Numbered from the stretch's first letter, positions 26,621-36,390 are shown. The stretch: 64,000 bases of DNA from Gottschalkia purinilytica (GCF_001190785.1 NZ_LGSS01000010.1:1-64000), one strand, 5' to 3'. Made by a program: numbers and translations. The notes: generated by a model from the sequence alone, not told the origin.

Positions 26621-28792
26621 ATGAATAAAAAAAGAGTGACTAGAGTTTTAAGTATTTCAATGGCTAGTGTATTGACTATTTCTAGCATTGGATTTGCTCA
26701 ATCAAATACTAAAAAAGATGAAACTGTATATGGGAATCTTTCACCAGAAGGTAGAGTGGAAAAAGTTATAGTGAGTGATTGGTTACATTCAGATTCAAAG
26801 AATGTTGAAATAAAAGATAAATCATCATTAAATGATATAAAAAATGTAAAAGGTGATGAAAAACCAACTATAAATGGTGAAAATGTAACATGGAAATTAA
26901 AAGATAATGATGTATACTATCAAGGAACTACAAATAAGCAATTACCTTTGGATGTTAATGTTACTTATACACTTGATGGTAAAGAAATTTCACCTAAAGA
27001 TTTAGCAGGTAAATCTGGAAAAGTAAAAATAAAGTTAGAGATAAAGAATAAAGATGTAAAGCATAAAAATATAAATGGAAAAGATAGAAAGCTATTTACT
27101 CCTTTTATTGCTGTGAGTGTAGTAAATTTATCAACAGATAAGTTCACAAATGTTACTGTTAATACGGGAAAAATGATAAATGAAGGAAGTAACAATGTTA
27201 TAACATATATAACAGTGCCTGGATTAGAAGAAACACTGGACAAAAGTTATTTCGATGTTCCTAATTATCTTGAAATAAGTGCTGATGTAAAAGAATTTGA
27301 AATGGGATCTATATATGTATCAGCAACTCCAAATTTATTAAATGACGACTTATTTAAAGATACTAATAAAATGAGTGATTTAATTAAAGGAATAGAGCAG
27401 ATAGAAGAAGCTAGTGGGAAGCTTACAGAAGCTACAGGTATTTTAGCTAATGGTCAGGATGAATTTAATAATAACTTCAAGAAGCTTGAAAAAGGAATAA
27501 ATGATTTAGGTTCAGGAGCTAAAGAGCTTAACGATGGAGCTAAAAAATTAGAAAAAGGAATAGGTGATGCTCATAATGGAGCTAAGCAAGTAGCTGACGG
27601 AGTTAATCAGTTTGTGGAGAAGTCAGGTCAACTAGGAAATGGGTTGAATCAGTTTACTAAAGGAGCAGTAGAATATGCTAATAAGTCTTCTCAATTTGCT
27701 GAAGGTGCTAGCGGTGTTGCAAATGGAGTGGGACAATTAGCTGGTGGAGCAAGTAAACTAGAAGATGGAGCTAATAAATTAGCAAATGGAACTTCTCAAC
27801 TCATGAACGGACAAGATCAATTAACTAATGGAATATCACAAAGTATTGAAGGTATAAAAAAATTAAAAGCTTCAAAAGAAAAAGAGATGGGCTTTATTAA
27901 TACCATGTCCAAAGGATTAGATACACTTATTAGTGCTGCTGAATCTATTACAAATGTACCAGGGGTATCAGAGATAGGTAATAAAATAGTAGCTGGGCTT
28001 AAAGAACAGAGAGCAGGGTTAGAAGGATTGAAAAACTCTGGAAATGAATTTTTACAAGGGTTATCACAATTAGAAAGTAGCTTGAAAACTATAAATGCTG
28101 GTTCACAAAATATAAAAGGAGAAACTAATAAAATTCTTCAAGGACAACAAGAATTAGCTAAAGGAGCAAGTGAACTTAATAAAGGAGCTCAATCATTAGG
28201 ACCAGTAGCTAAAAAATTAGAAGAAGGAAGTAAAGGATTAAAACAAGGGGCAAGTGAACTTAATAAAGGATCATCTGATATAAATAATGGATTAGGTCAG
28301 TTTTCAGGTGGTGCTTCTAAATTAGCAAAAGGTGCTAATCAAGTATCAGATGGATTAGGACAGCTATCACAAGGAGCAGGAGCACTTGAAAAAGGTACTG
28401 AAAAACTTAATGGAGGAGCAAAAGAATTAACAAACGGTGTAGGGCAACTTATGGAAGGTTCAAATAAATTAGCTTCAGGATCAAAAGAATTGAACGAAAA
28501 CATGAAAAAGTTTAGTGAAGAAGGAATAGATAAAATGACAAAAGAGCTAGGAGGACAGGTAGAAGGACTTGATGGAATAATAGAAGTAAAAGATGAATTA
28601 GTTAATATGTCTAAGTCATATAATTCTTTTACTGGTCTTGGAGAAAATATGGAAGGAACAGTTAAATTTGTTTTAAAAACAGATGAAGTAAAATACGAAA
28701 AACCAGAAAAGGAAGATAAAAAAGAACAAGTGAAAGAAGAAAAAGGATTCTTTAAATGGATAAAAGATACAATTGAAAATATATTCAATTAA
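26621..28792 (+). CDS. secreted xxxLxxG heptad-repeat protein (YhgE-like partner of MMPL)
   Basis: A 723-residue protein with an N-terminal signal peptide (about 1-27, ending G-F-A-Q), a beta-rich head (about 30-245), and a long region (about 260-640) of x-x-x-L-x-x-G heptads such as G-A-K-E-L-N-D and G-A-S-E-L-N-K. The heptads are the TIGR03057 type, found in YhgE/Pip proteins, and should form an extended rod. It is unlike YhgE in having no membrane domain at the C-terminus. It ends in an amphipathic F-F-K-W-I-K-D-T-I-E-N-I-F. GGGAGGAG precedes the ATG. A role as periplasm-like adaptor or wall-spanning rod for the MMPL protein is inferred from the operon. Confidence 0.85.
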   Translation: MNKKRVTRVLSISMASVLTISSIGFAQSNTKKDETVYGNLSPEGRVEKVIVSDWLHSDSKNVEIKDKSSLNDIKNVKGDEKPTINGENVTWKLKDNDVYYQGTTNKQLPLDVNVTYTLDGKEISPKDLAGKSGKVKIKLEIKNKDVKHKNINGKDRKLFTPFIAVSVVNLSTDKFTNVTVNTGKMINEGSNNVITYITVPGLEETLDKSYFDVPNYLEISADVKEFEMGSIYVSATPNLLNDDLFKDTNKMSDLIKGIEQIEEASGKLTEATGILANGQDEFNNNFKKLEKGINDLGSGAKELNDGAKKLEKGIGDAHNGAKQVADGVNQFVEKSGQLGNGLNQFTKGAVEYANKSSQFAEGASGVANGVGQLAGGASKLEDGANKLANGTSQLMNGQDQLTNGISQSIEGIKKLKASKEKEMGFINTMSKGLDTLISAAESITNVPGVSEIGNKIVAGLKEQRAGLEGLKNSGNEFLQGLSQLESSLKTINAGSQNIKGETNKILQGQQELAKGASELNKGAQSLGPVAKKLEEGSKGLKQGASELNKGSSDINNGLGQFSGGASKLAKGANQVSDGLGQLSQGAGALEKGTEKLNGGAKELTNGVGQLMEGSNKLASGSKELNENMKKFSEEGIDKMTKELGGQVEGLDGIIEVKDELVNMSKSYNSFTGLGENMEGTVKFVLKTDEVKYEKPEKEDKKEQVKEEKGFFKWIKDTIENIFN

Positions 28793-28868
28793 TATATTTT
28801 AGGATAGATATTAACCAATAATAAAATTTCATAATTTAGATATGTAAAGTTAATTCACAATCTTAAAA

Positions 28869-28907
28869 GTAAAAGATATAGCTTAATAATTAAGCTATAT
28901 CTTTTTT
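28869..28907 (+). terminator. terminator of the tetR-MMPL operon
   Basis: AAAAGATATAGCTTAAT pairs with ATTAAGCTATATCTTTT, then a T-run. It may also serve the minus-strand gene that ends at 28934. Confidence 0.88.
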
Positions 28908-28933
28908 ATTTAACAAATTAAATTCTATATAAA

Positions 28934-29200
28934 CTATACATGATATTTAAATATTAAAAAAGCTACAACTAAGTTTAAAAATCCTATTATAAAAAACATA
29001 TATGGTTTTACTTTCTTAATTGTAAATAGATAATCTCTTATTCCATGTAGCAAAAATATTATTCCAAATAAGATGTTTATAATTAGCTTGCTAGTAACAT
29101 CTGGAATGAATAATGATGCAAGAGATACAGCTACAGTAGCAATAGAAATTATGAATAATATGTTAGAAAATATATAGTATTTTTTATTATATTCACCCAT
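28934..29200 (-). CDS. small membrane protein of unknown function
   Basis: An 88-residue protein with three predicted transmembrane helices (about 9-29, 36-55 and 66-85) separated by short charged loops. AAGGTGG stands before the ATG on the minus strand, so it is probably real. I recognise no family. It is alone on its strand between the MMPL operon and the LUD gene. Confidence 0.7.
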   Translation of the reverse strand: MGEYNKKYYIFSNILFIISIATVAVSLASLFIPDVTSKLIINILFGIIFLLHGIRDYLFTIKKVKPYMFFIIGFLNLVVAFLIFKYHV

Positions 29201-29523
29201 TGAAGCACCACCTTATTAAATTCAATAACTTCCATATTATAGCATAGCTTGTACATAAAATTTCAAATTACTCTTTAATTTTGTTAATTAAATTGTGGTT
29301 ATTTAATATAGTCATAGCAATTGATTAAGGTAATTAGTAGCTACACACTAATACGATATGTATAAATATGCAATGATCGTATATCAAAAAACTTTAAAAC
29401 TAAGAAAAAATAAAAAAATAGTGTAATTTATTTCAAAATCATTTATAATTATAAATAACATAAAAAACATATAGTAAATATATAGATATACTTTATCAAG
29501 AGTTAAAGGAGGAAGTATATATT
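29201..29523. other. divergent intergenic region
   Basis: This stretch must hold the promoters of the minus-strand membrane protein and of the LUD gene. It is AT-rich with no hairpin, no gene remnant and no clear consensus promoter that I can defend. Confidence 0.4.
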
Positions 29524-30165
29524 ATGGATGAAAATATTAGGTTCGTATTTGAAGAAAAGATTAAACGAGTAATAAAAAATTTAGAAGAAAACAATATAAA
29601 TGGATATTTTGTTGAAGATGAAAAAGATGCCATAGAAAAAATCAAGGAAATTATAGAAGAAGGAGATACTGTTTCAGTTGGAGGATCTATGAGTTTGTTT
29701 GAAACTGGAATAATTGATTTTTTAAGAAAGGGAAATTACAACTTTTTAGATAGATATGAAGAAGGACTAACTTCTAATGATATAAAGGAACTATTTATAA
29801 AAACTTTTTCATCAGATGCTTATTTAGTTAGTACAAATGCTATAACAGAAAAAGGAGAACTTTATAATGTTGATGGATTAGGAAATAGAGTAGCTGCAAT
29901 GATTTATGGACCTAAAAAAGTTATTGTAGTAGCTGGGATTAATAAAATAGTTAAAGATATCGATGAAGCTATTATGAGAAATAGAGAAATAGCGGCACCT
30001 GCAAATAGTAAAAGATTAGATAAAAAAACCCCTTGTAAAAAAGTTGGTTATTGTATGGATTGTAACAGTCCAGAGAGAATTTGTAACAAATATACTATTA
30101 TAAAAAAAGAGTATCAAAAAGACAGAATGTATGTAATAATTGTAAACCAATATTTAGGATATTAG
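29524..30165 (+). CDS. LUD-domain protein (LutC/YkgG-like)
   Basis: A 213-residue protein of the DUF162/LUD family. It has the D-T-V-S-V-G-G-S-M-S-L-F-E-T-G-I loop near residue 55 and the D-x-Y-L-V-S-T-N-A-I-T-E-K-G-E-L segment near residue 100, followed by a Cys-rich C-terminus (C-K-K-V-G-Y-C-M-D-C-N ... I-C-N). Family members include the LutC subunit of lactate utilisation, but this stand-alone form with a Cys tail is common in Clostridia and its substrate is not known. AAAGGAGGAAG precedes the ATG. Confidence 0.88.
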   Translation: MDENIRFVFEEKIKRVIKNLEENNINGYFVEDEKDAIEKIKEIIEEGDTVSVGGSMSLFETGIIDFLRKGNYNFLDRYEEGLTSNDIKELFIKTFSSDAYLVSTNAITEKGELYNVDGLGNRVAAMIYGPKKVIVVAGINKIVKDIDEAIMRNREIAAPANSKRLDKKTPCKKVGYCMDCNSPERICNKYTIIKKEYQKDRMYVIIVNQYLGY

Positions 30166-30241
30166 AGATATGAATAATTGATATATACTGGATGGGACTT
30201 CAGATAGTAATTATTAGATATAAAAATGTGACAAATGTGTG

Positions 30242-30271
30242 TTGACATTTTTATAAATATAGTGATAGAAT
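30242..30271 (+). promoter_or_regulatory. promoter of carAB
   Basis: TTGACA (30242-30247), an 18-base spacer and TAGAAT (30266-30271), with a TG at 30263-30264 just upstream. The resulting transcript begins shortly before the PyrR site. Confidence 0.65.
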
Positions 30272-30293
30272 TCTTATAATGATAAATTATCTT

Positions 30294-30406
30294 TAATCTG
30301 GTCCAGAGAGGCTAGAAAGGTATGAAAATAGGAGTGTTTTTATCTATTACTATGTTCAAGGTAAGTATGCCTTTCTGTGCCCATGCCCAGGAAGGCTTTT
30401 TTTATT
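30294..30406 (+). promoter_or_regulatory. PyrR-dependent attenuator of carAB
   Basis: ATCTGGTCCAGAGAGGCTAG (30296-30315) holds the PyrR binding-loop consensus TCCAGAGAGGCT. A terminator hairpin follows, pairing GCCTTTCTGTGC (30369-30380) with GCCCAGGAAGGC before a run of seven Ts (to about 30404). UMP-loaded PyrR should stabilise the anti-antiterminator and stop transcription, as in other Firmicute pyr operons. No pyrR gene is in the window. Confidence 0.9.
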
Positions 30407-30496
30407 GTAAAAATAAAAAAAGCCAAAGTAAAATATATGAAAAATAAAAAGATCTAGTAAAAGATATCTAGATAAACTTACTGGCGGGGTGATAAA

Positions 30497-31567
30497 ATGA
30501 ATGGAATTCTATATTTAGAAGATGGAACAGTTTATGTAGGAAAAGGATTTGGTCATGTTGGTACGTCTGTTGGAGAGCTAGTTTTTAATACAGCAATGAC
30601 AGGATATCAAGAGATTCTTACAGATCCATCATATGCTGGACAAATAATAACTATGACTTATCCTCTGATAGGGAACTATGGAGTAAACAAGGTAGAAAAA
30701 GAATCTAATGAAATATATGCAAGAGGACTTATTGTAAAAAATGTTTCTGACACTCCTTCAAACTATAAGAGCGAGGGTATACTAGATAATCTATTAAAAG
30801 AAATGAAGATAGTAGGTATACAAGGTGTAGATACAAGAAGTATAACTAAAAAAATAAGAAGTCTAGGATCGGTAAAGTGTGTGATAACTAATGAAGAATT
30901 ATCTGTAGGAGAATTAGAAAGCCTTATAAAGGAAACTGACTTAAGAGAAGATTGGATGAAAGAAGTTAGTACAAATGAGATAATTCATGTAGATGGTAAT
31001 GGACCTAAAGTAGCTGTAATGGACTTTGGTGCAAAAGGAAATATAATAAACCTTTTACAAGCTAGAAGCTGTAATATAACAGTATTTCCTTATGGAACAT
31101 CATATGAAGATATAATGAGTATAAATCCAGATGGTGTTCTCCTAAGCAATGGACCAGGTAATCCAAAAGTAGCAGAAGAAGCAATATCAGTTGTGAAAAA
31201 AGTTATAAAAAAGGTACCGACTTTCGGAATATGTTTGGGTCATCAACTACTAGCACTTGCTGTAGGAGGAAACACTTATAAGATGAAGTATGGACACCGT
31301 GGCGGAAATCATGGAGTATATGATATAGAAAAAGATAAATCTTTTATAACATCTCAAAATCATGGATACAGTGTAGATGCAGAAAGTATTAAAGATACAG
31401 GAATGATAATAACTCACATTAATTTAAATGACAATACAGTAGAGGGAATGAGGCATAAAGAACTTCCTGTATTTTCAGTTCAATTCCATCCTGAAGGTTC
31501 ACCAGGACCGACTGATACAAATTATTTGTTAGATAGTTTTGTAGATATGATTAAGGAGGGAAAATAA
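30497..31567 (+). CDS. carA: carbamoyl-phosphate synthase small (glutaminase) subunit
   Basis: Releases ammonia from glutamine for carbamoyl phosphate made by CarB, feeding pyrimidine and arginine synthesis. The 356-residue protein has the CPSase_sm_chain domain (about 1-130, with G-E-L-V-F-N-T-A-M-T-G-Y-Q-E) and a class I glutamine amidotransferase domain with nucleophile Cys246 in G-I-C-L-G-H-Q and the His-Glu pair in F-H-P-E-G. CarB starts two bases after the stop. The ribosome site is GGCGGGGTG. The PyrR leader suggests the pyrimidine-specific synthase. Confidence 0.97.
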   Translation: MNGILYLEDGTVYVGKGFGHVGTSVGELVFNTAMTGYQEILTDPSYAGQIITMTYPLIGNYGVNKVEKESNEIYARGLIVKNVSDTPSNYKSEGILDNLLKEMKIVGIQGVDTRSITKKIRSLGSVKCVITNEELSVGELESLIKETDLREDWMKEVSTNEIIHVDGNGPKVAVMDFGAKGNIINLLQARSCNITVFPYGTSYEDIMSINPDGVLLSNGPGNPKVAEEAISVVKKVIKKVPTFGICLGHQLLALAVGGNTYKMKYGHRGGNHGVYDIEKDKSFITSQNHGYSVDAESIKDTGMIITHINLNDNTVEGMRHKELPVFSVQFHPEGSPGPTDTNYLLDSFVDMIKEGK

Positions 31568-31569
31568 CA

Positions 31570-34500
31570 ATGCCAATAGATAAGTCTTTAAATAAAGTCA
31601 TGATTATAGGCTCAGGTCCAATAGTAATAGGGCAAGCAGCTGAGTTTGATTATTCAGGGACACAAGCATGTAAAGCTATAAAAGAAGAAGGAATAAAAAC
31701 AATACTCGTTAATAGTAATCCTGCAACTATAATGACAGATATGAATGTTGCAGATAAAGTATATATAGAGCCATTAACAGTTGAAACTATAGAAAACATA
31801 ATAGATAAAGAAAGACCAGATGGAATACTTGCAGGGTTTGGAGGACAAACTGCTCTAAACTTAGCTATGACACTTCAAGAGCAAGGTATATTAGATAAAT
31901 ATGGAGTTAGACTTTTAGGAGTAAAAAGAGAGACAATAAAAAAGGCAGAAGACAGAGAATCATTTAAAGACTTAATGCTTGAAATACAAGAACCTATAGC
32001 AGAGAGTATTATAGCCACAGATTTGCAACAATGTGAAGAGTTTGTAGCTAAAAATGGATATCCAGTTATTATAAGACCAGCATATACACTAGGTGGCACT
32101 GGTGGTGGTATAGCAAGTAATCACGAAGAACTTATAGATATTTGCACAAGTGGTATAAACAGTAGTCCAATAGGTCAAATACTGTTAGAACAAAGTGTAG
32201 CAGGCTGGAAAGAAATAGAGTTTGAGGTAATGAGAGATGCCAAAGATAATTGCATAGTTATCTGTGGTATGGAAAATATAGATCCTGTTGGGGTTCATAC
32301 AGGAGATAGTATAGTTATAGCTCCTTGTCAAACATTAAGAGACAAAGAATATCAAATGCTAAGGGCTTCAGCTCTGAAAATAATAAGAAGTCTTGAAATA
32401 CAAGGTGGATGTAATGTACAATATGCACTAGATCCAAACAGTGAAAAATATGTAGTTATAGAAGTAAATCCTAGAGTTAGTCGTTCAAGTGCTTTAGCTT
32501 CAAAAGCTGCAGGATATCCTATAGCAAAGCTTGCTTCAAAAATAGCTATAGGTTTTAGCTTAGATGAACTTAAGAACTATGTAACAAAAACATCGAGCGC
32601 TTTCTTTGAACCTACATTAGACTATGTAGTTATAAAAGTACCTAAGTGGCCATTTGACAAGTTTAGTAAAGCAGCAAGAAAATTAGGTACTCAAATGAAA
32701 GCTACCGGAGAAGTTATGTCTATAGGTAGAACATTTGAGAGTTCATTACTAAAAGCATTAGATTCTTTAGAAGGAAAATTTGTAGGATTAAGAATGCCCG
32801 AATTCCAAAGTATAAGTAAAGAAGAACTAATTGAAAAAATAAAAATGTGCGATGATGAAAGAATATTTGCATTAGCTCATGGATTGAGAATAGGTATATC
32901 AATAGAGGAATTACATGATTTAACTAAAGTTGATAAGTGGTTTTTAAATGGAATTAACAATATAGTAGTAATGGAAAATAGACTGAAAGAAGAAAAATTA
33001 AATGCAAAATTATTAAAAGAAGCTAAAGAAATGGGATTTGTAGATTCTGAAATAAGTGATTTAAGTGGTGTAGATGTAGAAGATATAGTTAAACTTAAAA
33101 AAGAAAATAATATATATCCAGTGTATAAAATGGTAGATACATGTGGTGGAGAGTTTGACGCAGAAACTCCTTACTACTACTCATGTTACGAAGAAGAAGA
33201 CGAAAATGTAATATCAGATAATAAAAAAATCATAGTATTAGGATCAGGACCCATAAGAATAGGGCAAGGAATAGAATTTGATTATTGTTGTGTACATGGA
33301 GTATGGGCTATAAAAGAAGCAGGATATCAGTCAATAATTATAAATAATAATCCAGAGACAGTAAGTACCGACTTTGATACATCTGATAAACTATATTTTG
33401 AATCACTATATATAGATAATGTAATGAATATAATAGAAAAGGAAAAACCAGAAGGTGTAGTAGTACAATTTGGTGGTCAAACAGCAATTAATTTGGCTGA
33501 AAAGCTAAGTAAAAAAGGTATAAAGATACTAGGAACTTCCTTTGAATCTATAGATCTTGCTGAAGATAGAGGAAAGTTTGGAGACTTACTAAAGAGCTTA
33601 AATGTACCAACTCCAGAAGGTAAAGCAGTTATAAGTTTGGAAGAAGCTTATAAAACAGTTGAAAAATTAGGATATCCTGTAATAGTTAGACCATCTTATG
33701 TTATAGGTGGCCGTGCAATGCAGGTAGTATATGATAAAGACACACTAACAAATTATATGACAGAAGCCGTAAGTTTATCAAAAGAACATCCCGTATTAAT
33801 AGATAAATATGTAATGGGAACTGAAATAGAAGTTGATGCTATATCAGATGGAGAAGATATACTAATGCCTGGTATAATGGAACATATAGAAAGAACGGGA
33901 GTTCATTCAGGTGACAGTATAACGGTATATCCTACAGTTACATTGTCAAAAGAAGTTATAGATAAATTAGTTGAATATACAACTAAAATAGCTAAAGAAT
34001 TAAAAACAATAGGACTCATAAATATACAGTATGTGTACGATGGTGAGAAAGTATATGTGATAGAAGTCAATCCTAGAGCTTCAAGAACGGTGCCTATACT
34101 AAGTAAAGTTACAGGAGTTCCAATGGTAAAACTTGCAGTAGAGTCAATGTTAGGTAAAAAGTTAAAAGATATGGGATATGGAACCGGATTAAAAGAAAAT
34201 AAGGACTTTTATGCAGTTAAGATGCCAGTATTCTCAACTGAAAAGCTTGGAGATGTAGATACCTATCTAGGTCCTGAAATGAAATCTACCGGAGAAATAC
34301 TAGGACTTGATATTGAACTTGATAAAGCTATATACAAAGGATTCAAAGCTACAGGTGTAAATATACCAGTAATAGGTGGATTATATGTATCATTAAAAGA
34401 TGTAGATAAAGAAGAAGGATTGGAAATTGTAAAAGAATATGTAGATTTAGGATTCAAAATATATGCTTCAACTGGAACACATAAATTCTTACAAGAAAAA

Positions 34501-34758
34501 GGTATAACAGGTGAGGCTATAGATTTAACAGATGTAGAAAAACTTATAGCAAAAGGAGAAATAGACTTAATACTAAATACTCCAACAAAAGGAAATAATA
34601 AAGCAAGTAGAGGATTTAAGATAAGAAGAAAAGCTGCAGAATTTAAAACTCCAATTTTTACAAGTATAGATACGGCTAAGTTATTTTTAACAGCAATTAG
34701 AATTAAGAAAAATGGAGAAAAAGTAGAGTATAGGACATTAGCTGAATACTTTAATTAA
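31570..34758 (+). CDS. carB: carbamoyl-phosphate synthase large subunit
   Basis: Makes carbamoyl phosphate from bicarbonate, ammonia and two ATP. The 1062-residue length is normal. Two homologous ATP-grasp halves begin with the matching loops I-G-S-G-P-I-V-I-G-Q-A-A-E-F-D-Y-S-G and L-G-S-G-P-I-R-I-G-Q-G-I-E-F-D-Y, the allosteric MGS-like domain is at the C-terminus (about 935-1062), and G-G-T-G-G-G sits in the first ATP loop. AAGGAGGG in the tail of carA drives translation. A strong terminator follows. Confidence 0.97.
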   Translation: MPIDKSLNKVMIIGSGPIVIGQAAEFDYSGTQACKAIKEEGIKTILVNSNPATIMTDMNVADKVYIEPLTVETIENIIDKERPDGILAGFGGQTALNLAMTLQEQGILDKYGVRLLGVKRETIKKAEDRESFKDLMLEIQEPIAESIIATDLQQCEEFVAKNGYPVIIRPAYTLGGTGGGIASNHEELIDICTSGINSSPIGQILLEQSVAGWKEIEFEVMRDAKDNCIVICGMENIDPVGVHTGDSIVIAPCQTLRDKEYQMLRASALKIIRSLEIQGGCNVQYALDPNSEKYVVIEVNPRVSRSSALASKAAGYPIAKLASKIAIGFSLDELKNYVTKTSSAFFEPTLDYVVIKVPKWPFDKFSKAARKLGTQMKATGEVMSIGRTFESSLLKALDSLEGKFVGLRMPEFQSISKEELIEKIKMCDDERIFALAHGLRIGISIEELHDLTKVDKWFLNGINNIVVMENRLKEEKLNAKLLKEAKEMGFVDSEISDLSGVDVEDIVKLKKENNIYPVYKMVDTCGGEFDAETPYYYSCYEEEDENVISDNKKIIVLGSGPIRIGQGIEFDYCCVHGVWAIKEAGYQSIIINNNPETVSTDFDTSDKLYFESLYIDNVMNIIEKEKPEGVVVQFGGQTAINLAEKLSKKGIKILGTSFESIDLAEDRGKFGDLLKSLNVPTPEGKAVISLEEAYKTVEKLGYPVIVRPSYVIGGRAMQVVYDKDTLTNYMTEAVSLSKEHPVLIDKYVMGTEIEVDAISDGEDILMPGIMEHIERTGVHSGDSITVYPTVTLSKEVIDKLVEYTTKIAKELKTIGLINIQYVYDGEKVYVIEVNPRASRTVPILSKVTGVPMVKLAVESMLGKKLKDMGYGTGLKENKDFYAVKMPVFSTEKLGDVDTYLGPEMKSTGEILGLDIELDKAIYKGFKATGVNIPVIGGLYVSLKDVDKEEGLEIVKEYVDLGFKIYASTGTHKFLQEKGITGEAIDLTDVEKLIAKGEIDLILNTPTKGNNKASRGFKIRRKAAEFKTPIFTSIDTAKLFLTAIRIKKNGEKVEYRTLAEYFN

Positions 34759-34779
34759 TAAAATATTATATTAGCTCAA

Positions 34780-34837
34780 GAAGAACTTATCCTAAAAAAT
34801 AGATGAAAAGTCTAGAACTAGGATAAGTTCTTTTTTA
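34780..34837 (+). terminator. terminator of carAB
   Basis: AAGAACTTATCCTA pairs with TAGGATAAGTTCTT across an internal loop, then six Ts. Confidence 0.85.
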
Positions 34838-34961
34838 TTATATACAGTTAATATTTTATATAAACTCTATCTATTGAAAATAACAGAAACATAATAAGAT
34901 TCGATAAGACAAAGTATTTATTGCGTGGTACTATGTTTACGTATGGATAATATTTATTTTT

Positions 34962-35273
34962 GGAAAGAAGGTATTGAAATTATACTTTATAAAAGGAATA
35001 CAATGACATAAAGATCACACACCGGAAGAAATAGCAGATGAGATTTCAAAAGTATTTCCTAATAGAGATAAAAAAGAACTAGTAATAGCATTGGAAATGA
35101 TGAAGCCTTTTATATTTACTACTGGTGAACTTACTGAGTCAGGACATAAAGCAGCTAATAAGGTTTCAAAAGAAGCAAATATGATAAAAAATTATGGTAA
35201 AAGAGAAGATTTAGTAGATGATTCTTTTTTGAAAAAAGCTATGGAAGGTTACAAAAACAAAAAGGGGAGATAA
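34962..35273 (+). pseudogene. 3' remnant of an ABC transporter solute-binding protein (NMT1/THI5-like)
   Basis: Reading frame 34962-35273 gives K-G-I-Q-stop-H-K-D-H-T-P-E-E-I-A, then F-P-N-R-D-K-K-E-L, and near the end Y-G-K-R-E-D-L-V-D-D-S-F-L-K-K-A. The K-G-I-Q-W-x-K-D-H-x-x-E-E-I-A block and the L-V-D-x-S-F-x-x-K-A ending are typical of the C-terminus of NMT1/THI5/SsuA-like binding proteins. TGA stands where Trp is expected, and the first two thirds of the gene are missing. The downstream 60 codons (35091-35273) are open and may still be translated, but have no plausible start signal. The methyltransferase gene follows by three bases. Confidence 0.6.
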
Positions 35274-35276
35274 CTT

Positions 35277-36338
35277 ATGTATAAAGACGAGCTTACTCCA
35301 TCAGAAAGAATGAGAAAACTAGTTATGAGAGAAGAGATAGATAGAATTCCAGTAATGGGATCAGGTAGTGAATTTGGCGCTAGTTTATCTAATCTTTCTT
35401 TAAAAGAATTTTATTTAAATCCTGAATGGGCAATGGAAGTTGGAGAAAAAGTTGTAGAGCTATTAGGATTAGATAGTGGTCCATCATATGGCATGCCTCA
35501 AGGCTCTTGCTGGGATTTTGGAGGAGAAGTTGAGCTTAAAACTTCTCCAAGATTGTCATTTCCGATAGTGAAAAAAAGACCTGTGGAAAAAGTAGAAGAT
35601 ATAGATAATCTAACTATTCCTGATATAGAAAAAGCACCACATATGGGACGTACAGTAAAGTTTCAAGAGCTGAATATGAAAAAAGGAAGAGATGTTTCTT
35701 TTACTGTAGGATCACCTATGGGTGTTACTGTTGATATATTAGGAGCAACTACTATGTTAAAGTGGTTTCGAAAGGAACCAGAAGCTATTTACAGGATTCA
35801 AAGGATAGCTACAGATTATATACTAAAAAGAGCAGATTATTTTATAGATAGGTTTGGAGTTGAGAACTGTTCTGTAGTTTCAATGTATCCTATGGAAAGT
35901 AATGCTTTAATTCCGACTAGTTTGTTTGAAAAATTTAGCCTTCCATACATATCAGAAATTCATAGCAAACTTATTGATAAAGGAATAAAAAAATGGAGCG
36001 TTCATCTTTGTGGAGATCATATGAAAAATCTGTACTATTGGAAAAATGAAATAAAGTTAGCTCCTAGAACTACATTTAGTCTTAGTGCAGATATGGATAT
36101 AGTAGAAACAGGTAAATATTTAGGTCCTGACTATATAATTGGAGGTAATGTTCCAACAACTATTTTAAAAATTGGTACTTATAATGAAGTATTAAACTAT
36201 TGTGAGGATATTATTAAAAAAATGAAGAATAGACCTGGTGGTTTTATACTTATGCCTGATTGTGCTATTTCTCCTTCTACACCACCACTTAATATGTATG
36301 CTATGGTTAACGCAGCTAAAACTTATGGAAGATACTAA
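35277..36338 (+). CDS. uroporphyrinogen-decarboxylase-family corrinoid methyltransferase (MtaA/CmuA-like)
   Basis: A 353-residue UroD-fold protein. The zinc motif of the methyltransferase branch is present: His243-x-Cys245 in V-H-L-C-G-D-H and Cys329 in M-P-D-C-A-I-S. This distinguishes it from haem-pathway HemE. Members move a methyl group between a corrinoid protein and a thiol or another acceptor. The corrinoid protein gene lies 130 bases downstream, so the pair should form a methyl-transfer system. The methyl donor and acceptor are not evident. AAAGGGGAG precedes the ATG. Confidence 0.88.
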   Translation: MYKDELTPSERMRKLVMREEIDRIPVMGSGSEFGASLSNLSLKEFYLNPEWAMEVGEKVVELLGLDSGPSYGMPQGSCWDFGGEVELKTSPRLSFPIVKKRPVEKVEDIDNLTIPDIEKAPHMGRTVKFQELNMKKGRDVSFTVGSPMGVTVDILGATTMLKWFRKEPEAIYRIQRIATDYILKRADYFIDRFGVENCSVVSMYPMESNALIPTSLFEKFSLPYISEIHSKLIDKGIKKWSVHLCGDHMKNLYYWKNEIKLAPRTTFSLSADMDIVETGKYLGPDYIIGGNVPTTILKIGTYNEVLNYCEDIIKKMKNRPGGFILMPDCAISPSTPPLNMYAMVNAAKTYGRY

Positions 36339-36390
36339 TTTATATTTATAGATTAGTAATAAATATAACAAAACTATAAGGAGGTGAAAA

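Noticed and set aside
34995-35010. In-frame TGA in the binding-protein remnant as a selenocysteine codon
   Set aside because: The position is a Trp in the family, no SECIS-like hairpin follows, and the rest of the gene is missing, so a nonsense mutation is simpler.
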